From assembly GCA_000436075.1 (NCBI GenBank), contig FR884621.1, positions 1-7,171 on the forward strand: DNA of 7,171 nucleotides. Reading direction: 5' to 3'. This DNA is from Eggerthella sp. CAG:209 (GTDB lineage: Bacteria; Actinomycetota; Coriobacteriia; Coriobacteriales; Eggerthellaceae). Under the pieces are notes generated by a model, which was not told the DNA's origin, ran no database searches, and worked only from the letters and a program-made list of their open reading frames with translations. Below, piece after piece: positions 1 to 6,730 of this stretch (its first letter is position 1; every line of letters starts with the position of its first letter). Both the position numbers and the translations under genes were made by a program.

Positions 1-83
1 AGAACTATAGGAACACCCCCCACACAACAACAAAGCAGCTGAACTATCCAAGCAGAAAATACCTCACGCCCAACGAATCAGGC
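1..83. other. 3' flank of the DUF6076-like gene
   Basis: These 83 bases lie after the minus-strand stop codon. No open frame, RNA gene or convincing terminator hairpin was found; only part of one 15-base repeat copy falls here. The intergenic sequence may continue beyond the window. Confidence 0.5.
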
Positions 84-173
84 TTACCGCAACGAAACAG
101 TCGGGGTATCAGTACCTCGACCATTCCGACACCCCTCCAATGATTCAGGCTTCTTTCTCAATGAATCAGAATT
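71..173. repeat. Three imperfect 15-base repeats at the DUF6076-like gene end
   Basis: CAACGAATCAGGCTT (71-85), CAATGATTCAGGCTT (138-152) and CAATGAATCAGAATT (159-173) are related direct copies. Two lie inside the gene, where they encode similar peptides (SDSLRK and PESLEG), and the third starts inside the stop codon and runs beyond it. They look like a decayed tandem duplication at the 3' end of the gene. Confidence 0.35.
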
Positions 174-2219
174 GCCACCAAACATTCGATCATTCAATCT
201 ATAGAGCGGCGAATCGACCAAACCTGGAATTGGTAAAGGAGAATAAGGAAGCCCTCTTTGGTTGTAAACAAGCACAGACCTCAGCAGCCAGGAAGAACGA
301 ACTAGCGCAGAAGATGGCTTAGCAACATACACATCGGAAAGAGTAAACGGGGTCGGTTCTTCGAGATTGCAAATTACCGGAACAAGCTCTGGGTATTTAG
401 ACAGCGCCAAAGAAACTTCGCACCAATCGCAACCGTCCGCAATCCTTCCGCCCCATATGATGCTGTAGGGGAGCTTGTCGGAGGATATCTTTTCCACTGT
501 TCCTCTTTCGGGACCGCCAACTTTTTCAAGCCATTCATCGAACAAAGCCTCAGAGACGAACTCAGACTCAAGATAAGCATTGGCAACGAGGTCATGAACG
601 AATTTCTCTAAATCAGAGTAATACCTGCCAGCATAGGACGAACCGACAGCAAACGCTCGATTAGCTTTTCGCTTTATGCTCCACTTGCGATTGTTCACCT
701 TTTCGGTATTAGCCTTCTTTGGCCGTCGGCGGGAGTCAGAACACCTCACCCCTGTTTGGTGCATAACCCTTAAGCAATATTGCTGATTAGGGTATTTTCG
801 AAGGAATAAATGTCCACAATTTGCGCAAAATGAAGGACGGATACCACTCTGTAAAACAGAAATGAGCAAACAGCGAAAAAAACCCGGAAATGAACTGACC
901 TCATAAGCGGTAAAACCATCGACCCATTCCCTCTCCAGAAATTCCATCTGAACCCAAAAATCCATTAAATCCCAATTCCAGAGAAATGAACTCTCAGGGC
1001 CTTCTTCGATTTCTTTTTTCAAGCACTGAATGCATGTTTTGGATAGGTCGAGAAGGTCAAACAACTCCCTAAGACTGTCAGATCCGATTTCAATGCCTTC
1101 TAGCAGACTGCAACCGTATCCGTCAATTCTCGAAACCGCTTCCAAAACGTCAGACGAGGTCGGCATATCGATCCAATATAAATCTGATATAGAAGCATTC
1201 GACAGTTTCTCGCATTGAGTTAAAACAACATCCGACACTTCTCCAACAGCAATACACTCAGCGCATTTGTCGAGAATCACGCCATAAAGCGCACGAATAT
1301 ATCGAAGGTTCGAGGTGAGCCGAAACCGTCGCCACCCATCAGAACCAGAAACATCACTCCATACCCCGCCCGCAAGACGATGCGACAAGGCCTCATGCGA
1401 ATCGCTTTGAAGCGTACTACCGTCTTTCGACTTGCTTGATAACGCCGGAGCAGACCAACTTGAAATAAAAGTATTAGGCCCCTCCGAGCTGCCATCTCCG
1501 AACAGACATTCACGGCCCAATGCTTCATCAAATATATCAGCCATTGCTGCTGTGTCTGATAATCGCCGACTCGAGCAAACGACCCTGAACAATTCGATTT
1601 GTCTCTCGCATTCAATCGCCCACGACTCAAATAGCTTCGAATCGAAATCGGCATCTTCGATTCTGGCCAGCCAATCGTCATCGGCCAAACAGAAGCAGCA
1701 TGCTTCCTTCATCAATGCAATGGTTTTTTCGCTAATGTCACCTTCTGAAAAAGAAATCAGCATTTCTTCGATGCGGTCCATAAACATAGCCTCAGCCTCA
1801 AGCCTCTCGCTGCTTCTTTCAGGCATATAAATATGGTGACCCGATGGATCGAAATCCCATTCATCTCCCCATTCTTCCTCGTAGTACCACGATTCCCAAT
1901 CTTCAGCCATATCGAGCTCTTCAGGTGTAAAGTCATCTACAGGCTCACCAAGAAACCTTCTTTGGATTGCCTCCGAACGTTCCGGCATAAATTGCCGTCT
2001 AAATTCCCTATCCAAATCAGCACAGGCAAGGAAAAACCCATGCAGGTCGATCCGGAGCAATTCATCTGCGAGCACCCGAACATCCCATGGATTTAACTCG
2101 CTTATGTAGTCCCATCGCTCATTTTGATATTGAAACTCAGGATACAAGCAATCAAAAGACAGCTCGAGCGTCTTATGGTTTCTGAATTGAGCGAAATATA
2201 TAGCCCTGTGACATTCCAT
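84..2219 (-). CDS. DUF6076-like zinc-ribbon protein, function unknown
   Basis: This gene encodes 711 residues and runs opposite to the operon on its right. The N-terminal two thirds is acidic, with a very acidic, Trp/Tyr-rich patch at about residues 95-124. A CxxC pair (Cys465, Cys468) followed by Cys482 and Cys493 forms a zinc-ribbon-like module. Its pattern, CANCG-x-x-F then QYC then a last Cys, recalls the DUF6076 family of Firmicutes and Coriobacteriia. A strongly basic stretch follows (about 497-522), which would suit nucleic-acid binding, but that is inference. Further CxxC pairs occur at about 174-177, 319-322 and 396-399. No catalytic motif, signal peptide or membrane helix was seen. 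The Met at 2219 is the first in frame and is preceded by only a weak GGGAAG ribosome site. The C-terminus looks poorly ordered. No function is known for DUF6076, and the family call is from memory of the motif. Confidence 0.6.
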   Translation of the reverse strand: MECHRAIYFAQFRNHKTLELSFDCLYPEFQYQNERWDYISELNPWDVRVLADELLRIDLHGFFLACADLDREFRRQFMPERSEAIQRRFLGEPVDDFTPEELDMAEDWESWYYEEEWGDEWDFDPSGHHIYMPERSSERLEAEAMFMDRIEEMLISFSEGDISEKTIALMKEACCFCLADDDWLARIEDADFDSKLFESWAIECERQIELFRVVCSSRRLSDTAAMADIFDEALGRECLFGDGSSEGPNTFISSWSAPALSSKSKDGSTLQSDSHEALSHRLAGGVWSDVSGSDGWRRFRLTSNLRYIRALYGVILDKCAECIAVGEVSDVVLTQCEKLSNASISDLYWIDMPTSSDVLEAVSRIDGYGCSLLEGIEIGSDSLRELFDLLDLSKTCIQCLKKEIEEGPESSFLWNWDLMDFWVQMEFLEREWVDGFTAYEVSSFPGFFRCLLISVLQSGIRPSFCANCGHLFLRKYPNQQYCLRVMHQTGVRCSDSRRRPKKANTEKVNNRKWSIKRKANRAFAVGSSYAGRYYSDLEKFVHDLVANAYLESEFVSEALFDEWLEKVGGPERGTVEKISSDKLPYSIIWGGRIADGCDWCEVSLALSKYPELVPVICNLEEPTPFTLSDVYVAKPSSALVRSSWLLRSVLVYNQRGLPYSPLPIPGLVDSPLYRLNDRMFGGNSDSLRKKPESLEGCRNGRGTDTPTVSLR

Positions 2220-2228
2220 ATTCTTCCC

Positions 2229-2267
2229 TATGACATATTTTTTTATTTCACAAAGTATATGTCATAT
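2229..2267. promoter_or_regulatory. Paired palindromes, likely operator
   Basis: TATGACATAT (2229-2238) and ATATGTCATA (2257-2266) are perfect 10-base inverted copies separated by 18 bases. Each arm is itself a palindrome around a single central base: TATG-A-CATA centred on 2233 and ATATG-T-CATAT centred on 2262. The centres are 29 bases apart, close to three helical turns. This is the arrangement expected for two sites bound by a dimeric repressor. The right site overlaps the candidate -10 box of the minus-strand gene and the left site sits just upstream of its start codon, so binding would probably shut that gene off. The regulator is not evident in the window. Confidence 0.5.
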
Positions 2268-2282
2268 GTTATCTCAAACCAT
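2254..2282 (-). promoter_or_regulatory. Candidate promoter of the DUF6076-like gene
   Basis: On the minus strand TATACT (2259-2254) differs from the TATAAT consensus at one base. Seventeen bases upstream is ATGGTT (2282-2277), a weak -35 that lies inside the 2276-2292 inverted repeat. Transcription would start near 2247, giving a leader of roughly 30 bases. The call rests on the -10 box alone. Confidence 0.35.
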
Positions 2283-2292
2283 AGGATGGTTT
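2276..2292. repeat. 17-base inverted repeat, possible operator
   Basis: AAACCAT (2276-2282) and ATGGTTT (2286-2292) are perfect inverted copies around a 3-base AGG spacer. The site falls at the -35 position of the candidate leftward promoter and upstream of the operon, so it could be a second operator acting on either direction. It has no run of T after it, so a terminator is unlikely. Its sequence is unrelated to the neighbouring TATGWCATA palindromes, suggesting a different binding protein. Confidence 0.4.
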
Positions 2293-2373
2293 CAGCAAAT
2301 CGAAAGCCACCAAATCAGAACTCTATGTGACACGTCGCCAAAACCACCAACTAAAGCAAAAAAATGAAACGCC

Positions 2374-2395
2374 CATAGGCCTTAGCGAAGCTATG
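2374..2395 (+). promoter_or_regulatory. Leader hairpin upstream of the clpP-like gene
   Basis: CATAG (2374-2378) pairs with CTATG (2391-2395), and inside it CTT (2381-2383) pairs with AAG (2388-2390) around an AGCG loop. This leaves a two-base GC bulge on one side. The structure ends 12 bases before the AAGGAG ribosome site, so it could modulate translation of the first operon gene. It is short and may be chance. Confidence 0.3.
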
Positions 2396-2418
2396 CCATT
2401 TTCCCGTAAGGAGCCATT

Positions 2419-3003
2419 ATGAACATCGGATTCACCACTCAAGAAGCTGATTGCGGAGCGTATCCCAGCATTCGTTCCACCCTACTTTCTCAACGCACCA
2501 TCTTCCTGTCGCAGCCAATCGATAACCAAACCGCCGAAGAGGTTATCGCGCAGCTGCTTTATCTCGACTCCATCAACCATGAGCCTATTAAGCTCATCAT
2601 CAACTCCCCTGGCGGGGGTGTCAGTGCGGGTTTCGGCATCATCGACTATATGCATGGCATCGAAAGCCCAGTCCACACCCACGCATTCGGCGCAGCAGCA
2701 AGCATGGCCGCATTGATCCTCACCAACGGCGAAAAGGGCTATCGCACCGCAAGCCCCAGCACTGAAATACTTATCCATCAACCCCTGCTTAACCACCTAA
2801 GCGGACAAGTAAGCGATATCGAGATCGCAACACGAGCCCTGCTGAGGACTAAAAGCAAGCTCTGCACGAACCTTGCCGAATGCACCGGGCGCACCGAAGA
2901 GGAAATCGACAAGACCATCGATCGGGACAGCTGGTTCACCGCAAACGAAGCTCTTGCCTTTGGACTCATCGATTCCATCGAATCCAACGTTAAAGCCGCT
3001 TAA
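2419..3003 (+). CDS. ClpP-like serine protease
   Basis: This encodes a 194-residue ClpP-family peptidase, the usual length for ClpP without a long propeptide. The catalytic triad is intact: Ser95 in GAAASMAA, His120 in ILIHQP, and Asp170 in the DRDSWF segment, which aligns with the ERDRF segment of E. coli ClpP. The glycine-rich oxyanion segment is present as SPGGGVSAG (about 63-71). ClpP forms two stacked heptamer rings that cut unfolded proteins fed in by a AAA+ unfoldase. It differs from housekeeping ClpP: the N-terminal part that forms the axial loops is not recognisable, the usual GQAASM is GAAASM, and the C-terminus is short. A strong AAGGAG at 2408-2413 fixes the start. It heads an operon ending with a ClpX-like ATPase, so the two are likely partners. 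The family call is firm; the substrate is unknown. Confidence 0.93.
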   Translation: MNIGFTTQEADCGAYPSIRSTLLSQRTIFLSQPIDNQTAEEVIAQLLYLDSINHEPIKLIINSPGGGVSAGFGIIDYMHGIESPVHTHAFGAAASMAALILTNGEKGYRTASPSTEILIHQPLLNHLSGQVSDIEIATRALLRTKSKLCTNLAECTGRTEEEIDKTIDRDSWFTANEALAFGLIDSIESNVKAA

Positions 3004-3017
3004 GGATGAGGAACATC

Positions 3018-4196
3018 ATGACCGTCACGAAGCCATACACCAGCAAGGGCAGCACGCTCGTGTTCGCTCCTACCTCGGAAATCAGCGCGGCGTTTCTCGC
3101 GCAGGACCTTTTCAGCTACGGCGAGGGACAGGTAATCGTAACAACGGCGGAATCGCCCCTTGCTCAAACTGTAGAGAGCAAGGAGGGCGGCTATGAGGTC
3201 AAGCACCTTGATCTCAATGAGCCGGTAGCGCCCGATTTTGTCGACTTCTTCGATAAGGTTCCCCTTGCCGACATCCCACAGGCCATCGACAGCCTGTTTG
3301 TCCTTAGCAAGAAGGACAGCTATTCCTGCCTTGCCGCAACGGTGCTCTACGCTTCTGCCCACTATGTGCAAGCAGCCGACGGGTCCATCAGCGTCGAGAA
3401 GATCTGCGACACCGCCCAACTGCTCTTCGCGAAGCCCCTAGGTGATGAGGACGAATACTCCAGTCGGCTCGACGAGATCATTGAGGTTCATCTGACGGGC
3501 GTGCACGTCGCCGGCAGAAGCCATAAGCAGATTGCAAAGCCAAACAATAACGGTAGCTTGGCCAATCTATGGAATCCTGTTCGCAATGCGTTCATGGATA
3601 GGCACACCATGGCATGCGTCAGTGCTAGGCTCGCCGATATTCTTCGTCCTTACAGGAACGGGTGCATGCTGGGTGAGAGCAACAACCTCTTAAGCCTGAA
3701 GGAAGGGAACGTCGCACTTGTCGTAACTGTCCCCGATTACGACAGAACGAACGACAAGCTTTTCTTTGCCGTGATGGACAAGCTTTTCACCTCGCTTTAC
3801 GCAAGGAACAGTGAGGTTGTTCCGCGGAAGAACGCACCCCTGCGCGTGATAGCGGAAGAGTGCGATGCCAAGCCGTCCATCTGGCGTTTAGGCTCAATTG
3901 CAAAAAGCGCCGCGCGCAACAACATCAGGCTCAACCTGCATTATTCATCGGTGGCGGCGTTTCGCAGAAAGCACAGCGACTACGCCAACGAGATTCTTGA
4001 AGCGTTCGATTCGATCGCGTTCTTGAACCCGAACGAACCCGCCGCTCTACAGGAGATCCAACTGCGCACTGGACTTTCCGCACAGGAGATTCGCAGAACC
4101 GCACTCGACGGCGGCTGGCTATTCCAACGCGGGAAGAAACCACAACGCATCGACGCCATCAGCAACCGGGAGCAGCCTAAGAAAGGAACACCATGA
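3018..4196 (+). CDS. VirD4/TraG-like coupling-protein homologue with dead ATPase site
   Basis: The start at 3018 is preferred because GAGGA (3008-3012) sits 5 bases upstream. The earlier in-frame ATG at 3006 has no usable ribosome site. The product has 392 residues. It aligns by eye with the cytoplasmic part of VirD4/TraG type IV coupling proteins, the hexameric ATPases that feed DNA to a conjugation channel. Matching parts are the first strand STLVF (12-16), the GYEVKHLDL segment (58-66), a helical middle, ALVVTVPDYDRTNDKLFF (233-250) and PLRVIAEE (274-281). The C-terminal helices around AARNNIRLNLHYSS and SIAFLNPNEPAA also match. The N-terminal membrane anchor is missing. Walker A is replaced by APTSEISA (17-24), losing the Lys and Thr, and the Walker B Asp is Ala. 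It should not hydrolyse ATP. It lies between clpP-like and membrane-protein genes, so an adaptor or docking role is inferred. Confidence 0.72.
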   Translation: MTVTKPYTSKGSTLVFAPTSEISAAFLAQDLFSYGEGQVIVTTAESPLAQTVESKEGGYEVKHLDLNEPVAPDFVDFFDKVPLADIPQAIDSLFVLSKKDSYSCLAATVLYASAHYVQAADGSISVEKICDTAQLLFAKPLGDEDEYSSRLDEIIEVHLTGVHVAGRSHKQIAKPNNNGSLANLWNPVRNAFMDRHTMACVSARLADILRPYRNGCMLGESNNLLSLKEGNVALVVTVPDYDRTNDKLFFAVMDKLFTSLYARNSEVVPRKNAPLRVIAEECDAKPSIWRLGSIAKSAARNNIRLNLHYSSVAAFRRKHSDYANEILEAFDSIAFLNPNEPAALQEIQLRTGLSAQEIRRTALDGGWLFQRGKKPQRIDAISNREQPKKGTP

Positions 4197-4801
4197 GCAA
4201 GACATCTGCAACAACCTGGACCTTCCCCGTCCCCTTATCCCTCATCGGAGCAAAAAGCATCGCCTGTTTTGCTGGGAAGCTCGCCGGCGGCTGCCTCACC
4301 CTTATCGCCATTGTCTACTTCTGGGCGTTGATGAAAGATCCCACGCCCGAGATCGGCGGGTGGTTCTTCGGCATCCCGCAGATGGTTTCCATGCTATCCC
4401 TAGCCTTCTATCTCGCTGTCAACTTTGCGATTCTCGTAGGGGTCCGCGTATCCGCTGGAACAGCCAAAGCCGCCCAAGTAATTTGCGTAATTGGCCCATG
4501 GATTTGCCTAGTTCCAATTTTTGCCTATTTGGTATTCGAGCTGTTCAGGGGAGCTGGCAATGAAATTCTTGCTGCATTGATTCTGACCCCTACCGCCTTT
4601 GCCGCGATCGCCGTCACCCGTCGATGGGCAAAAACCAAACCATACCTTGCAGGGAACTTGTTGCTGTTGCTAGGTGCGTTCTGTGCGGTTATCGGCATCG
4701 CGGCAATGTTCGCAATCGGCATCATCATTGCTATAGCGATGATCCCCTTCATCCTGGCTTTCTGCCTACTTCTTATCCCCATCTGTGCCCGTGCAATATA
4801 A
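4193..4801 (+). CDS. Polytopic membrane protein, about six helices
   Basis: The product has 202 residues and is very hydrophobic, with no recognised family. Probable membrane helices lie near residues 24-46, 66-86, 94-116, 124-142, 151-171 and 174-198; the last two form an almost continuous hydrophobic stretch ending close to the C-terminus. The short linkers carry few charges, apart from TRRWAKTKP (142-150), which is probably cytoplasmic by the positive-inside rule. There is no catalytic motif and no cleavable signal peptide. The start codon overlaps the stop of the preceding gene (ATGA), with AAAGGA upstream, so the two are probably co-translated. The preceding coupling-protein homologue lacks its own membrane anchor, and this protein may replace it; that is inference. 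A transporter or a toxin-like pore cannot be excluded. Confidence 0.85.
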   Translation: MSKTSATTWTFPVPLSLIGAKSIACFAGKLAGGCLTLIAIVYFWALMKDPTPEIGGWFFGIPQMVSMLSLAFYLAVNFAILVGVRVSAGTAKAAQVICVIGPWICLVPIFAYLVFELFRGAGNEILAALILTPTAFAAIAVTRRWAKTKPYLAGNLLLLLGAFCAVIGIAAMFAIGIIIAIAMIPFILAFCLLLIPICARAI

Positions 4802-4822
4802 GAACCCAGAAAGGAATCCGCC

Positions 4823-5002
4823 ATGAATCTCAGCATCAGCGAAAGCGCCCTCGTTCTCACAGCCGCCTTCTTAGCAATTATCGTCTGCTTCCTTGCCGCG
4901 ATGGTGTTCGGTGTCCCGTTCTTCATCGATCAAATCAACCAACTTCTCGTTAATGCGGGCACCGATTTCGAGATGCCCCTCCCCGCTCAATTCCAGAAAT
5001 AA
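4823..5002 (+). CDS. Small single-pass membrane protein (59 aa)
   Basis: This is a short gene with a clear AAAGGA ribosome site ahead of its ATG. The protein has a short N-terminal region, one hydrophobic helix at about residues 9-35 (rich in Ala, Leu, Ile, Val and Phe), and a polar tail of about 24 residues ending in PAQFQK. It could also be read as an uncleaved signal anchor; no clear signal-peptidase site or lipobox cysteine is present. It sits 21 bases after the six-helix protein and 18 bases before the ClpX-like gene, matching the spacing of the rest of the operon. No family was recognised. Small membrane proteins of this kind often act as subunits or regulators of membrane complexes, and here it may anchor or gate the AAA+ protease. 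Confidence 0.75.
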   Translation: MNLSISESALVLTAAFLAIIVCFLAAMVFGVPFFIDQINQLLVNAGTDFEMPLPAQFQK

Positions 5003-5020
5003 GCACGTTAGGAGCTTGCC

Positions 5021-6730
5021 ATGTCTACAGGAATGAACAGCCAAATCTTCGACCCTGAAGAAGTATCTCGTCAGGTTAAGCAGCGAGTCTTCGGACAAGA
5101 CGGGCACGTAGATAGAATTATCCGCTTCATCCATGCCGCCCTCACCCGCTCCACACTCATCAAGTCAGGCACCGACAGGGAAACGCTGCCCCAGCTTTCC
5201 TCTATGCTGCTTGTCGCGCCCACGGCATCGGGAAAGACGCACACTATCAAGATGATCGCCAAGACCCTAGGTATGCCGCTGCACACCATTGATGCAGGAA
5301 GCATTACCGGAGAAGGCTGGACCGGCGGAAGTTTCTCATCGGAGTGGAACATCATCTCAAAGCAGCAGAAAGAAGACTCTTCGCTGGTAACTATCGTTTT
5401 CATTGACGAGGTAGACAAGATGACCCTGTACGATTCAAAGGAGCCGAGTTTCTCTCCAAAGTTCGACCTGTTAAAACCCCTTGAAGGAGGACTGCTCTCT
5501 GGCGAGGCGGGCAGAGGCAGCAGCTGTGAGCGTTTCGAGTTGGATTGTGATCGATGCATCTTCATCTTCAGTGGTGCCTTCACGGGAATCGACGAGAAGA
5601 TTGCCCTTCGGCTTGCAACAAAAGGCAATACGCAAGCGGTGCTCGATGCCAGTAGCACCAAGGTCGACTACTCGGCATTCAGCGAGAATGAACTACGTGC
5701 TCAAATCTCCCTTGAAGACGTTGAGGCTTGGGGCTTCCCCCGTGAATTGGTCGGTCGCTTCTCGTTCGTGGACTTCATGCCTGCGCTGAGCGCCGAATCC
5801 CTAAAGCGCGTCCTGCTCGAGGACCTACTACCGCACTACAGCAATATGATGATGGGAGGAAGCATCACCGCGAACAAGGACGCAGCTAACGCAATGGTCG
5901 GGAAGGCGCTTTCCGAGAACTACGGTGCGCGCAGCCTGAACCAGCAGATCTCGGAGGTGTTCTTTGGACGGTGCTGGGGTAAAGTCGTTTCATCCGACCG
6001 AGCCATCGATGCCGAGCTTCAGTTTACAGACGAAGGACAGTTATGCTGCTCCGTAAAGGAAACCGATCGCAATAGTATGCACTTCGATCTGCTCAAACGG
6101 GACGCTAAGACCAACTCATCAAGACAGCGCGCACGCAAGCGCAATACGGCCATCACTAAACGAGCAAAAGAGCTGGAAGGCTTCAAGACCAATGATATAA
6201 GCCCTTTTGAGGTCATCGGCAATAATTTCGATCAGTATGCCGCCTTACTTTTACTCGAAACGGAAAGGGGCGCTGGCGCATACAGCAATGCGGAGATCGT
6301 GCTTCTCTTCTCGCTGCTGAGCTTGCTGCGCGATTGGTTCCGCTCCGATTTCAAACCTCAGGGAATCCGAACCCTTCTGGGGATGACAAACATCGAAGAG
6401 GCTCAAAGTTCCAAGGGCTTCAGATCGCCACTCGACCTAGTATATGAAGAAATCGAAACTGGTATGGTCACCAAAACAAACCCGTCCCACAAGAACGATT
6501 TGAGCGAGCCTCCAGCGATACTGCGACCTTCAAGCATGTGCCGCCACGCACTAGAGGATCCGCAAGAAGGCACAGGGGCGTTCGAGCACGGGGGCTTCAC
6601 TGCCGAAGAAGACGACGCTTTGGGATTCTATACCGACTTCAAATCATTCACACTTACGGAACGCTCAAAAGCGATTATGACCCTGTCGTACAGACTTGTT
6701 AGGGTTCAAAGCGAAAAGGGCGCAGCGTAA
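5021..6730 (+). CDS. ClpX-like AAA+ unfoldase with novel C-terminal domain
   Basis: The product has 569 residues. The AAA+ core (about 10-345) is closest to ClpX. It has Walker A APTASGKT (66-73) and Walker B IVFIDEVDK (125-133, Asp129/Glu130). Next come the sensor-1 strand CIFIFSGAFTGI (179-190), arginine finger Arg246 in ELVGRF, and sensor-2 Arg304 in YGARSLNQQI. All catalytic residues are present, so it should be an active ring ATPase. Pore loop 1, GYVG in ClpX, is GWTG (99-102), keeping an aromatic residue. Absent are the N-terminal C4 zinc domain, a recognisable RKH loop (AGRGSSCE stands there) and the IGF loop that docks ClpP. Residues from about 345 to 569 form an extension with a basic stretch (about 360-385) and no known fold. 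AGGAG (5010-5014) precedes the start. It probably drives the ClpP-like protease of the same operon. Confidence 0.9.
   Translation: MSTGMNSQIFDPEEVSRQVKQRVFGQDGHVDRIIRFIHAALTRSTLIKSGTDRETLPQLSSMLLVAPTASGKTHTIKMIAKTLGMPLHTIDAGSITGEGWTGGSFSSEWNIISKQQKEDSSLVTIVFIDEVDKMTLYDSKEPSFSPKFDLLKPLEGGLLSGEAGRGSSCERFELDCDRCIFIFSGAFTGIDEKIALRLATKGNTQAVLDASSTKVDYSAFSENELRAQISLEDVEAWGFPRELVGRFSFVDFMPALSAESLKRVLLEDLLPHYSNMMMGGSITANKDAANAMVGKALSENYGARSLNQQISEVFFGRCWGKVVSSDRAIDAELQFTDEGQLCCSVKETDRNSMHFDLLKRDAKTNSSRQRARKRNTAITKRAKELEGFKTNDISPFEVIGNNFDQYAALLLLETERGAGAYSNAEIVLLFSLLSLLRDWFRSDFKPQGIRTLLGMTNIEEAQSSKGFRSPLDLVYEEIETGMVTKTNPSHKNDLSEPPAILRPSSMCRHALEDPQEGTGAFEHGGFTAEEDDALGFYTDFKSFTLTERSKAIMTLSYRLVRVQSEKGAA

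Larger units (their letters stand above)
2220..2418. other. Divergent intergenic control region
   Basis: This is a 199-base AT-rich gap between two divergent start codons, so it should hold both promoters. For the minus-strand gene, TATACT (complement of 2254-2259) is a good -10 box, but the matching -35 around 2277-2282 is weak. For the operon, TTCACA at 2247-2252 could be a -35 with a poor -10 near 2270, or the promoter may lie closer to the gene. The region contains paired TATGWCATA palindromes, a 17-base inverted repeat and a bulged hairpin, each listed separately. Nothing in it looks coding. Confidence 0.6.

Noticed and set aside
1432..1830. 132-codon plus-strand frame inside the DUF6076-like gene
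   Set aside because: It is a Ser-rich mirror of the longer coding frame, with no ribosome site and no motif.
3006..3017. Earlier in-frame start for the coupling-protein homologue
   Set aside because: AAGG lies directly against this ATG with no spacing, whereas the ATG at 3018 has GAGGA at a normal distance.
4525..4926. 133-codon minus-strand frame across the two membrane-protein genes
   Set aside because: It is antisense to two genes with good ribosome sites; its Arg/Ala-rich composition is typical of a shadow frame.
5071..5661. 196-codon open frame on the minus strand inside the ClpX-like gene
   Set aside because: It lies opposite a gene with unmistakable AAA+ motifs, its product has no recognisable motif, and it has no ribosome site.
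2419..6730. Ordinary housekeeping clpP and clpX locus
   Set aside because: A housekeeping locus would normally have tig or lon nearby and a ClpX with a zinc domain and IGF loop; here the genes are separated by a coupling-protein homologue and membrane proteins, and the ClpX-like protein is divergent.
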